NCBI GenBank assembly: GCA_026874595.1
Contig: CM049322.1
Coordinates: 28,709,340-28,773,339 of the forward strand
Length of the DNA: 64,000 bases
From: Sipunculus nudus
Taxonomy: Eukaryota; Annelida; Sipuncula; Golfingiida; Sipunculidae
Direction: 5' to 3'
This document shows, piece by piece, positions 1 through 10,999 of this stretch. The notes beneath the pieces are model-generated. The model saw nothing but the letters and a program-made list of their open reading frames with translations. It was not told the origin of the DNA and did not search any database. The translations under genes were made by a program, and so were the position numbers. How positions within the stretch are numbered: position 1 is the first letter of the stretch; each line of letters opens with the position of its first letter.

Positions 1-575
1 ACCTTATTTAGGGTTAAACTTGTTGAAGTTGGAAAGATTCAGATATTTCTATCTATGACGCCGGCCCCAGCTTCCGGCAATCGTTATGAAACTTAAACTG
101 TTGGAAAATATCTATTATCCCATCAGGTCTTTTTCTTTTTTTCAAAATTGGTCAAAGATCAAGGTCTTATTTTCTTCATAGTTTGGTCACATATGGCCGT
201 TTCTACATAAACTGTAGCTCATTATTCTCCATAACATATAGTAATGATCTCGTCTTGACCTAGTTTTTCCGTATGTCTGTTTTTTCGTCTGCTCTATTTC
301 TAAATCACTATACCTGTATGGACGTATTATTTATTCTACAGCCTGCTTAATGTGGATAATTCATTTGACTTTTTCCACATATTTACCTTATTTCCACATT
401 ATAGAGACGTCTGTCTTTCTATTTAAACTTCCGGGAAGCGTTCGACCCATGGTCGTCTAGTCTTTTTGTTATTTTTTAGTGGGTTATCTGCAAAACTATA
501 AAGAAAGACACGATTACAGATTTTTTTCCAATACTTGCCTGGAGGCGGACTTTATGCCAGAATATAGAGATGGTC
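1..575. other. AT-rich sequence with no gene seen
   Basis: No convincing reading frame, splice-site pair or repeat is visible. It leads directly into the 44-bp minisatellite. Confidence 0.5.
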
Positions 576-2150
576 GTGTGTATAGTGTTTTCTACAGAAA
601 CGACGTAGAGGTGGTCGTGTTATATGTGTTGTATACAGGACGCATAGAGAGGTGGCCGTGCGTACCGGGGTTGTATACAGGACGCATGTGGAGGTGGCCT
701 TGTGTGTATAGGGTTGTATACAGGACACATGGAGAAGTGGTCGTGTGTGTATCGGAGTTGTATACAGGACACATGGAGAAGTGGTCGTGTGTGTATCGGA
801 GTTGTATACAGCACACATGGAGAATTGGTCGTGTGTGTATCGGAGTTGTATACAGCACACATGGAGAATTGGTCGTGTGTGTATCGGAGTTGTATACAGG
901 ACACATGGAGAAGTGGTCGTGTGTGTTTCGGAGTTGTATATAGGACACATGGCGAAGTGGTCGTGTGTGTATCGGAGTTGTATACAGGAAACATGGAGAA
1001 GTGGTCGTGTGTGTTTCGGAGTTGTAAACAGGACACATGGAGAAGTGGTCGTGTGTGTATATGGTTGTATACAGGACACATGGAGAAGTGGTCGTGTGTG
1101 TATCGGAGTTGTATACAGGACACATGGAGAAGTGGTCGTGTGTGTATCGGATTTGTATACAGGACACATGGAGAAGTGGTCGTGTGTGTATCGGAGTTGT
1201 ATACAGGACACATGGAGAAGTGGTCGTGTGTGCTTCGAAGTTGTATACAGGACACATGGAGAAGTGGTCGTGTGTGTATATGGTTGTATACAGGACACAT
1301 GGAGAAGTGGTCGTGTGTGTATATGGTTGTATACAGAACACATGGAGAAGTGGTCGTGTGTGTATCGGAGTTGTATACAGGACACATGGAGAAGTGGTCG
1401 TGTGTGTATATGGTTGTATACAGGACACATGGAGAAGTGGTCGTGTGTGTATCGGAGTTGTATACAGCACATGGAGAAGTGGTCGTGTATGTTTCGGAGT
1501 TGTATACAGGACACATGGAGAAGTGGTCGTGTGTGTTTCGGAGTTGTATACAGGACACATGGAGAAGTGGTCGTGTGTGTATCGGAGTTGTATACAGCAC
1601 ACATGGAGAAGTGGTCGTGTGTGTATCGGAGTTGTATACCGGACACATGGAGAAGTGGTCGTGTGTGTTTCGGAGTTGTATACAGGACACATGGAGAAGT
1701 GGTCGTGTGTGTATCGGAGTTGTATACAGGACACATGGAGAAGTGGTCGTGTGTGTTTCGGAGTTGTATACAGGACACATGGAGAAGTGGTCGTGTGTGT
1801 TTCGGAGTTGTATACAGGACACATGGAGAAGTGGTCGTGTGTGTATCGGAGTTGTATACAGCACACATGGAGAAGTGGTCGTGTGTGTATCGGAGTTGTA
1901 TACAGGACACATGGAGAAGTGGTCGTGTGTGTATCGGAGTTGTATACAGCACACATGGAGAAGTGGTCGTGTGTGTATCGGAGTTGTATACAGCACACAT
2001 GGAGAAGTGGTCGTGTGTGTATCGGAGTTGTATACAGGAAACATGGAGAAGTGGTCGTGTGTGTTTCGGAGTTGTAAACAGGACACATGGAGAAGTGGTC
2101 GTGTGTGTATATGGTTGTATACAGGACACATGAGGAAGTGGTCGTCTGTG
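576..2150. repeat. 44-bp minisatellite, about 35 units, open in all six frames
   Basis: A unit of about 44 bp built around gtatacaggacacatggaga and agtggtcgtgtgtgtatcgg repeats head to tail about 35 times; a 43-bp variant has tatatggttg in place of tatcggagttg. The first three or four units are the most diverged. The unit contains none of the stop trinucleotides in either orientation, and 44 is not a multiple of 3, so each frame cycles through the whole unit and stays open: six overlapping ORFs of roughly 350-550 codons result. Each forward frame therefore reads the same 44-residue repeat. This is what a stop-free minisatellite gives by chance and is not by itself evidence of coding. A three-unit cassette of rare variants occurs twice about 1,050 bp apart (near 981 and 2031). 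Each unit carries the palindrome GTATAC. Confidence 0.95.
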
Positions 2151-3338
2151 TATCCGACATTTATTAATAACCTGCTTGGGAGTAACATCTCCTGTTTCTT
2201 TGTTCTTTGAGAAATGTAATAATACTTCCGATTAGGGTGGGAGGTATTGGATCTAGATCCATCCAAAATTCATCCCTTTTACATACTGTCGCGTGTTTTT
2301 TCCTTACAACATCACCAAAAATAATAAACTGATTCGTCATAAAAATACCAACTACTTCTTGCTTTAAGACTCATTCTCCAACATAGAGATTAAGAACAGT
2401 GACAATGACTTCATGATAACGTCTCGCGTTATTTCAGAAAATTGGTGTTGAATGTTGGCTTAGGTTTGATCAAATTTTGAAGCGGGCCTGGATCCATTTA
2501 CAGGTATTGGCGGAGGTTTGTGATCTGTGAGTGCTTTCTAATTTTTTGTCTGTACTGATGAGCTCATTGACAATATCACCCATTACTCCTTTTGTGTTAC
2601 CGAAAAGTAAGACAGAACAAATCGGTCAGACATGAGCAGCTCGTCTGTGCTCTCTTGTTCTGCTCAAAATGTTATTTATGAAAAAAAAATAAACTTGACC
2701 ATTTGAGTGAAAGTTTATCTTCCTCAACAGACCATGACAGCTAGAAGCCCTTAGTAGGTCATAAATTGATCGCTAGGCAATGCATCTTTTTTCTTTTAAG
2801 TGAACTCTCATATTCATTTTCGTCGTAACAATTGATACCTTTCATACACAGATAAAATAAAAATTCATGATATCCAGTGCAAATATTTAACCATCACCAG
2901 CCTTTTTCCTTCAGGCCCTTGAGAAAATAAGTGAGTATACTCTTTAAAACGATATTCAAACCCGCCGGGTTTAACATATATATTTAAATCGTGTCACTTA
3001 AAGCTAACATGAAAAAAAAACTGCAAGAACAAATTAACTTACAACTTTGGTGTATCACGTGTCTTTTTGGGGTATTAAATTCTGCATGGGACCTACAAAA
3101 ACCATCTGAGAACGCAGGACCACCAGGTGAGAGATGCCCTAATCAATATATCTGGGTATATAATATACCTTATATTACATTACCATGGCCAACCCCAAAA
3201 TTCACATCAGTCTATATCATCAGAGCGTCATAATAAACTGATATATGGGAGATCTTATCTTATTCCGCCATTCACCATGCGACAGGCCAGGTGGTGAATG
3301 AGAATGCTGTGTAATTAGTGTGCTTTATTCATTTCTAG
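2151..3338. other. Non-coding spacer, possible 5' region of the 3364-5670 gene
   Basis: Only short ORFs are present. One segment at about 2439-2504 is open in one frame and bounded by atttcag and cag/gtatt, so it could be a 66-bp exon. Its phase does not join the next exon, so I do not call it. The stretch probably holds upstream or 5' untranslated sequence. Confidence 0.35.
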
Positions 3339-3363
3339 ACGTTTTCCGGATACCTGGATCACC

Positions 3364-3425
3364 ATGGTTACGCGGAAGCAGCGTCTCCTGCCTTTGGATG
3401 ACAGACAAAATGTTTCGTTTTCAAG
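3364..3425 (+). CDS. Exon 1 (coding part) of the 216-residue protein gene
   Basis: Codes for residues 1-20 plus two bases of codon 21. The donor is aag/gtaaac at 3426. The same frame stays open back to an acceptor-like ttctag ending at 3338, so this could instead be an internal exon beginning at 3339. The ACCATGG context favours initiation here. Confidence 0.5.
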
Positions 3426-5670
3426 GTAAACAATAAATATATAAATTAAAGGAAAAGTTCAAAGAATGTGTACTTTAGGAATTAATGTATTTATTTAAGT
3501 TAAGCCTTTTATAACATTTTTAATATAAATAGGAATGAATGGAGTTGCTGCATCCGAACAATATTAGTAATGCCTCCCTTCATACAACCCAGAAAGCTAG
3601 ACTTATTAATTATCCAATATGATAAAGGAATCGGGTCCACTTTTGTCCTCAATGTTCTCTAAAACTGTGTTGCTTATGACACTGTGCCATACCTCATTTT
3701 AAAAGATATTGTTCCCGCAGTGACCTCGCCGATATGAGAATAAATAATGTGTTATGTACACATCATTTTAATTGATTTTTGCGTCTTTTGTGAATTGCGT
3801 GGAGGTTACCACAGAAACAGCCGAACGCCTTCGGCAAAGACCGGGTTGCCTGTGTTATCGCCTCTTGTGCAGGATTAAGGACTATTGTGCATATGATTTA
3901 CCTCTGCAGTCAGTGACTGATTTAAAAATGTTTGGCCTGACATTTGACCCAGTCTCTGAATGTAAAAAACACGTGACTCTCGCTTAAAGAAAATGAGGGT
4001 ATCAACCCAGGAGGATTAATGAATAAACCTTTAATACAAGGTCCCCAGGTCCGCAAAAGGGGCGGGTTGGGGATTCGGGTTGGTCCAGGCCTCAAAAATT
4101 GGTCTGAAACGATTAAAAAGGTTGCGGCGGCTATAACGGGGGCACGAACCCCCTGGACTCCCCTTGGGTCCGCTCCTGCTACTAATAAGGTATACATATT
4201 TCCGTTTCTATCTTCATCAAAAACTTCCTTGCCTTTAATTTGCATTTAATTCATCTTTCATGTCTTCCTCACATCAACCTATTCTTTATACGTCTAACAA
4301 TAATAACCAGTCAAAGATAATCGAAAAACTGAATGCCCCCGCTCCGGTTCGCAAATGTCAACATCTTCACTGACAAGGTCTTCAATGCAAACATATCGCC
4401 ACGAACACAGCGCCATAAAATAAATGTAAAGATATTTGTACATATCTTATTGAGACAGTATCATTTTTAATTTCACCTTTAGAACAAAAAAAAAAAATTC
4501 TTGTTATTCAGAAATGTGCTAAACACATTCATCATCATGACATGGAAACTAACATATTGAGAGTACATACAGAATATATTGTTTATTGTGATATGAGGTG
4601 TGTTTCAGGTCGTTGCCGGCCGGTCACGGTCCTATGATGTACGGCATGGCGTTCCCGGTACAGGAGTAAGTGGCCGTCTTATTGTACTCTTAATTAGTCT
4701 AGTATGTTAGGATAAGGTAATAAGTACCGACTTAAAAAAGTTCGTGTTACTTGTGATTAAAAATCCCATAGGTGACATAAAAATAGGATATTAAAAGATA
4801 TTTGTATATATAAGCTAGTGATATAATAGTACGGCAATATTTTTTTCTGCATATATCCAATGGGCTTATTTTTATTGGTTAAAGCAAATTTAAAAATATG
4901 CGGACACGGGTGTTGGAATGGTGCTATATATGGAAAGCAGTTGGGCGCAGTCATATATTGCTTCCTAATTCTCTAATAACTCTATACAGACTTAAAGCCT
5001 GTATTTTTTCGGGTTATATATACAAATATGATTGAACATCTCATAACTGTATATGGACTTAAAGACTGTATTGTTTTAGCATTTATATGATTTAACGTCT
5101 AATAATCGTATAATGACTTAAACCCTGTTTTGTTTCAGCATTTATAGGATTGAACGTATAAGAAAAGAAGATTCTGGAACTCCGAAATCAAGACGAAAAC
5201 AGAAACATTGTAAGAGACGAGAACGAGACACGGATTTCCGGTACGGTGACGTCATGTTCCACCCATCTCACTTTCAAGATGTCCCATTAGCGTTTCCCAC
5301 AGCGCCATCTGCTGGGATCCTAATGGGCCAGCCTTCCTTTGGTTTCTACCCGGGTTTATATCACAGTGATACTCTGGGCTTTCACCCTAATGCATATTCG
5401 TTAGTCCAAAGCAGGTTCGGTGAACAGGAAGGAGTGTGGTCGTCCACGCTTCCGGGCGGTGGGCACGCGGAGAGATGGCCGGTAAGACGTGCTGTCACCA
5501 CGCGGCCAATACCGGAGTCGTATAAAGCCGACATACCCGTGACTGGGCCGCTGTACCAGGGTTCTGGTCAAATGGAATACACGGCACCTCATGCATACGC
5601 ATGGAAAACCTCAAAGGCGGGAAAGAGCAGGAGACCTGGAGCGACATCTGTCTTCAATGTCTACAAATGA
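3364..5670 (+). CDS. Three-exon gene for a basic, Gly/Pro/Tyr-rich protein of 216 residues, function unknown
   Basis: The model joins 3364-3425, 4609-4665 and 5139-5670 (62, 57 and 532 nt; 217 codons with the TGA stop). The start ATG is in a strong ACCATGG context. Both introns are GT-AG with consensus ends (aag/gtaaac, tttcag/gt, gga/gtaagt, tttcag/ca), and the phases agree (2 then 2), which is unlikely by chance. Residues 1-40 are short and mildly basic. Residues 43-70 are strongly basic, with KSRRKQK and CKRRERD resembling a bipartite nuclear localisation signal. The rest is rich in Pro, Gly, Tyr, His and Ser, with no transmembrane segment or signal peptide, and ends in a basic WKTSKAGKSRR stretch. 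The last exon is more GC-rich than its surroundings. I recognise no domain; a nuclear or nucleic-acid-binding role is only suggested by composition. An upstream 5' untranslated exon is possible, since an acceptor-like ttctag lies at 3338. A VWC gene converges on it. Confidence 0.6.
3640..4180 (+). repeat. Dispersed repeat of about 0.55 kb, copy 1, within intron 1
   Basis: Matches 52490-53092 in the same order over most of its length, including shared blocks such as tgacctcgccgatatgagaa and aggaggattaatga. The right-hand part (ttggtctgaaac, gttgcggcggct) also matches shorter copies at 17378-17545 and, inverted, 54310-54475. No terminal inverted repeats or coding region are visible, so its class is unknown. 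It sits in the intron between the first two exons of the plus-strand gene. Confidence 0.8.
4609..4665 (+). CDS. Exon 2 of the 216-residue protein gene
   Basis: A 57-bp exon between tgtttcag and gtaagt. It encodes about 18 residues including GHGPMMYGMAFP, and it enters and leaves in phase 2, so both neighbours join in frame. Confidence 0.6.
5139..5670 (+). CDS. Exon 3 (terminal) of the 216-residue protein gene
   Basis: Starts after tttgtttcag and stays open 177 codons to TGA. It carries the basic KSRRKQKHCKRRERD segment and the Tyr/Pro/Gly-rich C-terminal part. The frame is open well upstream of the internal ATG at 5254, so that ATG is not the real start. Confidence 0.7.
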
Positions 5671-6177
5671 TTTAACGTTGGGGACTATCCTTTCAAAATT
5701 GCTTCCATACTTTATTGCAATGCTTTTTCAACATTTTAAGTAAGACATGTTCTTATGTGAATGTAATTCCGAATTAGCTATATACGATTGCCTGTTATCA
5801 AAAGTATTGCATACAAAATGTAAGCTGCATTTCAGGGAAAAGTAATATTTTGTTTAAGGATGGAAGCGCCCAATGCATGCTCTTCATACATGACAAGTAT
5901 TACCACTGTTAATGGTTTAAACTGAACGCCTTGAGGGAATGATGTTTCACCTGAGATGCCGTTAGGAGAAATATTAAACAATTAACTACAAACAATAAAC
6001 AAGCATATGGAAAATGAATCGCTGTAAATTAAAAAATATATTGCTCATTTTATTTTCGTCGTTGTGACTTTTTCCAAATGGGGCCATTTGTACAAGGTGT
6101 AGATCTAGACATTGTAACAAAACAACTGGATGTTTGCTTGATGGCGAAGTGACAGCGCGTTATTCGCAGACACATAC

Positions 6178-6183
6178 AATAAA
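6178..6183 (+). promoter_or_regulatory. Poly(A) signal candidate for the plus-strand gene
   Basis: AATAAA about 510 bp after the TGA at 5670. An earlier AATAAA at 5994-5999 is an alternative. Confidence 0.4.
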
Positions 6184-6214
6184 AAAAAAGCAATATTCCT
6201 GATAACTGAAGTTC

Positions 6215-6220
6215 TTTATT
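6215..6220 (-). promoter_or_regulatory. Poly(A) signal candidate for the VWC gene
   Basis: TTTATT on the plus strand reads AATAAA on the minus strand, about 330 bp beyond the stop codon at 6547. It lies about 35 bp from the opposite-strand signal of the convergent gene. Confidence 0.4.
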
Positions 6221-6546
6221 ATAAGAAGAATGTTAAAATATGTCCATTTCTTCACAACATTTGCATCGATTTGCTGGAATTTTAATACACCTCAATATAA
6301 CACATGGTTATGCCGCGTAGCTTGTATAAAACAGAATATGAGTTCATGATATAAATTACGTATAAATGAAACTGCAATAACAAATGTCGATAAAATGATA
6401 CTAAGTTACAAAGTTTGTATTCCTACTGAGAATGTTGCGAACTGTTAGTTAAGAATATTCCGGATATATGTTCGAAACATAAATAGAAACGCTAAATATA
6501 TATATTGTGACATTATAAAGTATGAATCTTGAATCGTGAGCACTCT

Positions 6547-6731
6547 CTAGTTGCCGTTAGTGCTGTTGCTGGGCGCGGCCTGTGTCGGTGTACACTCAGT
6601 TGTACATCGGGCCTGTAGACTGCTGACGGGGTAACCACACTTACAGGTCTCAACGCAGCCCCCACCCACGTCACGTACTCGGTTAGAGTTTGGCGCCATC
6701 TGGGAGCCGCCGGCCTCACACGTGGTGTAAC
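6547..6731 (-). CDS. Exon 2 (terminal) of the VWC gene
   Basis: Encodes the six-cysteine C-terminal segment and the TAG stop. It is GC-rich relative to flanking DNA. A separate minus-strand ATG-initiated frame overlaps it but lacks the cysteine pattern and the splice-phase match. Confidence 0.7.
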
Positions 6732-7466
6732 CTTAATATTAAAAGTAAGGTACGTTACATCATTCACGTAAAACTAATGATCTTACATGCATTTGGAATC
6801 ACTTTTGGGTTAGTAATAATTTCTTTCATACATTGACATCTTACTCGTAAACCTACTTCACATTGTTACATTGCTTCCATTAACAATTTTGCTCCTGGAG
6901 CAGATTAAATTCTTTACACGCTAGGACTTGTATGTTGATGTTATGTTGAAATGTATGTTGAAAGACTACTCTTCCGTTAAAAATATTCATATTGTAAATG
7001 TGCCTTTGTTGTGTGTACGAATACAGCTTACCGATCACAAAATTAACCTGTTTAAATCACCTTATTTTGGACGTAATGTACACATATAAATATATGTGAG
7101 ACAAAAAAAGTGTACACGGAGAGTCAGGTAAACAGAATATTTAAGAGACTTACCGTTTGGACAATGAGCGCAACAAATAGTTGAGTTTTCCACGTAATCT
7201 GCACAGTTAGGACGGGCACACTGGATGGACAGACAGCTAAGGCCGGACGCTGAACACTCACAGGTCATGCACGGGTCGCTGGTCGGAATGGCATCACCTA
7301 CGTTGTATTTTACGTTCTGCCATTCACACGAGGCTGCCGTGTCTTTGCTAGAGGTTGCCGTGTCATTGTTAGAGGCAGCCGTGTCATTACTCGAGGCTGC
7401 CGTGTCATTGTAACATTGAACGGATGTTAATGCAATGAGTAAGACAATTATGCCGATCAAAGCCAT
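6547..7466 (-). CDS. Secreted VWC-domain protein, two exons, 165 residues
   Basis: The minus-strand model joins 7466-7154 and 6731-6547 (313 + 185 nt, 166 codons with TAG). The donor is aacg/gtaagt, the acceptor is attaag/gttac, and the phase (1) restores a Gly codon across the join. Residues 1-18 are a classic signal peptide with a leucine/isoleucine core ending in SVQC. Residues 19-46 are an NDT/KDT-AAS linker with several potential N-glycosylation sites. Residues 47-105 carry ten cysteines in the spacing of a von Willebrand factor type C domain (C...PC-MTCEC...SC...QC...NC...CC-HC). Residues 106-165 add six cysteines (C...GGC-VETCKC...C...C), like a partial or second VWC-type unit, before a Ser/Asn/Thr tail. 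VWC domains in small secreted animal proteins bind other extracellular proteins, including growth factors, or act in immunity. The partner here cannot be told from sequence. Confidence 0.75.
7154..7466 (-). CDS. Exon 1 of the VWC gene: signal peptide, linker, VWC domain
   Basis: Begins at ATG with G at +4 and ends at the GTAAGT donor directly after the CPN of the VWC domain, so the exon boundary matches the domain boundary. Confidence 0.8.
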
Positions 7467-7666
7467 CCCTTGCTGATGGAGGTCTCCGAAAAAATACCCG
7501 CGAACTTGTGTGATTCTGGTACGAAGCTCTCTTAACTGTGTATGTGTGGCAGCTATACCCCACTTGCACTGTGTACCATCAAATTATCAGTGAAAGTTAC
7601 ACAGTACCCGTACTGACAGTCGAACATGGGAGCTGTCGTAATGACCGTACAGGTACTATTACCATC

Positions 7667-7674
7667 TATATATA
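7667..7674 (-). promoter_or_regulatory. TATA-box candidate for the VWC gene
   Basis: TATATATA about 200 bp upstream of the start codon, allowing a normal-length 5' untranslated region. No other core promoter element is obvious. Confidence 0.25.
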
Positions 7675-9490
7675 CTCAGTAATGTTATACATATGACATC
7701 ACGTAGTTAAGAACTGCCGGAAGTATTTGATGTCCGTGACGCAACAAGTGTGGGGTATTTTATGACTAAGGAAGCCTATATTTGGTAGGCTTAACAGTTG
7801 ACTACGTTCTCTGTCAGACGCATAATCCAAATGTTTATTCTGTATAAGTAGAGTAGTGCTGACGCAGGGCTGCGCTGAAACAGGATCTGTGCTTGTCGTA
7901 ATTAACCCTGCTGTGAAAGCCCTGTCAGCCTGACCCGCAGGTCTCAACGAACGTTCAGCTGTACACGGCTCGTTTTGGTACGAAAATCACAAGCTGGACC
8001 AGATCCTGTTATTGACATTAACCAATGAACGTCATACAAGTTTTTCATGTGTATTAAGGGGTTGGTCAATGAGGAAAACAAAATGTTAAATGTTGTCATT
8101 GTTTTCTGCAGATAATATAATGCATGAGATTAGTCACGGGTAGTGTACGCCTTACGGTGGACGTTTTTGATCGAATACGGAAACGACATTAGCACTTGAT
8201 GTTAATCAAGCTAAACCAAGTAAGTGTGTCAACGTACATAGTATATAAAAGTGATGAATGTGCCGCTGTGAAATCAGTAGAATTCTGGATAAATATAGTA
8301 AGGGAAACAGTCAAATGTACATTATAACAGTTTAAGTACTTGATGAAAGTTATACTTCATTTTGTATTTATCTTTCGAAAATTTCGCCTTTAAAGATACA
8401 AAATTGTTATTGTGACATTGGTAAACTTGACATTCACAATAAAAACCTAACTGGTGGAATAAATCGTGAGAAAGTCATAAAAAATATCGTAAGTACACTG
8501 ACACGTAGGGAAAATCGAATTGAGAGACATAATTTTGTCTCTTATGCGGTACGGGGGTAATCCAGTGAAAAACCTCCAACATCTGTCTGATGCGCCTGAT
8601 TTCCCGACTACATTGTCAGAGACTTCAGTCATGTCCATGAACAATAAAGCTCGCAGGAAGGAACCAGATTGGTCTGGCCAAACAGGACTACGGAGCTGTG
8701 ACTCTTTCCTATTGGTCATATATCACATGATTGTAATTTTTTTACTTTTTGTCCATATCTTATAAGTATAATTCTCAGTAATAATATAAACTATAGCTGT
8801 ACCCGTGGAAAATCCTTTAAAAAAAACTTTAGTCATGTGTTTCACTTATATGATATAAAGATTACTTCTAGAATTTTCAGGAACACCCTCCCCAAAATAT
8901 CAACATTGAAAGAAAAATTATTCTATTCCAAAAATCACACAAAAACATTTTTTGGAAAGAGAAGTGAGTCATATACAGGTTGTACGAATTTTTTAGGTGA
9001 TAAATTTTTCCCCGATAAACAACATAGGTCCGACAGCTTCATTGCCTGGGAAATATCGTAGATATAACGATTGTATAAAGAAGCATTCTACCGTGAAATG
9101 ATATGAAAGATGCTTTGTATAAGTTGAAGCTCGGGTGACATCGTGAAACACGATGTTTATTCAGTGTAGTCAGTTGAGGGTATAGTCTAAGGCATATTAA
9201 CAGACACATGCGTTATTGTATACACATGCATATATCGTTGAAGTATCTTGTACGCGAAACAAATAGCTGCCAATGTGAAAAAGATAGGCGCAGAAAAATA
9301 TATTCCGACAGTATAAAAGTTTTGGTTTCATACTGTATATTGTCATTGAATAAGCAATGTCTGATGCAAAATTGACAACTCTCCCAGACAAAAAGAAAAC
9401 AGGCTGATATATTTCGATGAAAGCATTTAGCAAAGAAACCACTTCAGCCTTGGTTCTTTGCATTGTCTTTCAGCAAGTTTACGTAAAATG
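7675..9490. other. Spacer without a recognisable gene
   Basis: Short opposite-strand ORFs occur at 8447-8765 but match nothing I know and overlap each other, which argues against coding. Composition is AT-rich. Confidence 0.4.
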
Positions 9491-9499
9491 TAAATTTAC

Positions 9500-10930
9500 A
9501 GATTTTGCTGAATATTTGTAGAGGGGTAGAGTAAAACTGCATCCGTAATCCATTACATGTTTGGAGGTAATCGGAATCACCATAATATTTTTTTCTTAAG
9601 TGTCATAATCACAATTCCACAAAGGAATAATTATAATGGGCTGTTCCTTTGTCCCCGAGTGGAAGCCGCCCATTCGTATGCAGTTGTTCTGCCACTCGTC
9701 TGAGGAACCCGTTTTGTGAACCATGACAATGTTTTGCATGAAACGTGCACGTATGAACGAACGACCGATGATTAGTAGATTCTGGCGGGGGTTCGAAAGT
9801 CCCCAAGAGATTGAGGACGCTTAGAAGAGTGTGCAAGTCCCCCCCCCCCCCCACCAAGGCTCTCTTTTGAATAAACAATTTTTCAAACAACCCACAAATC
9901 TGCCAAACTATTAAAACTGTGGTTATCATGGAAAGATACTTCTGAATGTATAAAAATCAACATACCTGTAAACTTATAAAACGATGATCGTGTTAAGGGT
10001 CTGGACTCTTTGTGTCCACTTAATGGAAAAGTGCTCCCTATTAAAAGATTCATGTGGGCATGTGTTCCGCGCTTCTTGTTCTTTACTTCCTTTTGGCAGA
10101 GCAAAACTCCCTAACATGCGATATAATGGAAATGGGGTCCAGTGGGGATTACAGGTCCCCTCCGGAAAAAGCCTGATAGGCGAAAATGTTTTGTTGAACA
10201 TTTGTAGAGGGTTATGGTAAAGACATATCAATAGCCCATTTCATTTTGAAGGTAATAAGAGTCACCATTATATATATTTTATTATAAACCATTATGACAA
10301 TGGACCATTCCTTTGTCCCTGTGTGGAACCCATTCGTATTTATTTGTTCTGCCACTCGCAAGGTGAACAAATATATGTGAACCCTTCCCCCCCCCCCCCC
10401 ACACACAAACCCCCGCCCACCCAACCCGAATGATAATTAAGTTGTGGGGCTTCTTTTTGAAAAAAAAAAATTAAAACACATAACATGCCGAACTTTTGAA
10501 ACCATGGTTATCATGGAAAGATATTTTTGAATGTATAAAAACAACAAACCCGTAACCCATTAAAAAAATGTCAAACGATGGTCACATCACTTGACTCAGT
10601 GCCCAGTGTTGACCAAACTGAAAAACCCTCGCGTTGAAAGCGGAATCATGGATTAAAAGCCATACTTCTTTTAAGAGAGAAAATTCCTTTAGAGGAACAC
10701 AATTGATGTGGGGGATCAATGGGGATTATAGTTGACCCGCGTGACCGTGTATTGCACGGGAATGGCTTTTGGGCAGGACATGCGCGCTGGCCACGGTCTT
10801 AACAGGCCAGTGAACATCCCCGAGGCCCCTCTGAAAAAGCGTCACAGGCGTGGAGGACCTTGCAGCACAAACGAAATAGGGGCACCTAATGGAGAAATAT
10901 TAAAATTATTAATTATTCACCTTAATAGGG
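9500..10930. repeat. Diverged direct duplication, two copies of about 0.6-0.7 kb
   Basis: Copy 1 (about 9500-10180) and copy 2 (about 10185-10900) share blocks in the same order: atttgtagaggg, cattcctttgtcc or ttcctttgtcc, ttctgccactcg, atcatggaaagata, tgaatgtataaaaa, and a tggggatta block. Spacing between matching blocks varies from about 580 to 680 bp, showing indels. Each copy has a C-run (9839-9851; 10386-10399). No coding sequence is evident. Confidence 0.75.
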
Positions 10931-10999
10931 CATAATCCCGTAAAATAAAACAAACTTGTCCCAGAAGAGCACATCACCGATACGCCTGCCGAATTTGGA

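Noticed and set aside
552-2266. Six ORFs of about 350-550 codons over 552-2266
   Set aside because: They all derive from the stop-free 44-bp minisatellite, cover both strands and all frames, and show only the cyclic repeat. No splice or start evidence singles one out.
2439-2504. 66-bp exon candidate upstream of the 3364 gene
   Set aside because: One frame is open with plausible splice ends, but it is phase 0 and does not join the downstream exon, and it contains a fragment like the ggcctggatcca repeat.
8447-8765. Overlapping 81- and 90-codon ORFs on opposite strands
   Set aside because: Mutually antisense, no recognised domain, and no splice or promoter context.
9780-9800. tRNA-like ggggttcgaaagtcccc
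   Set aside because: No A box or cloverleaf around it, and it lies inside a diverged duplicated repeat.
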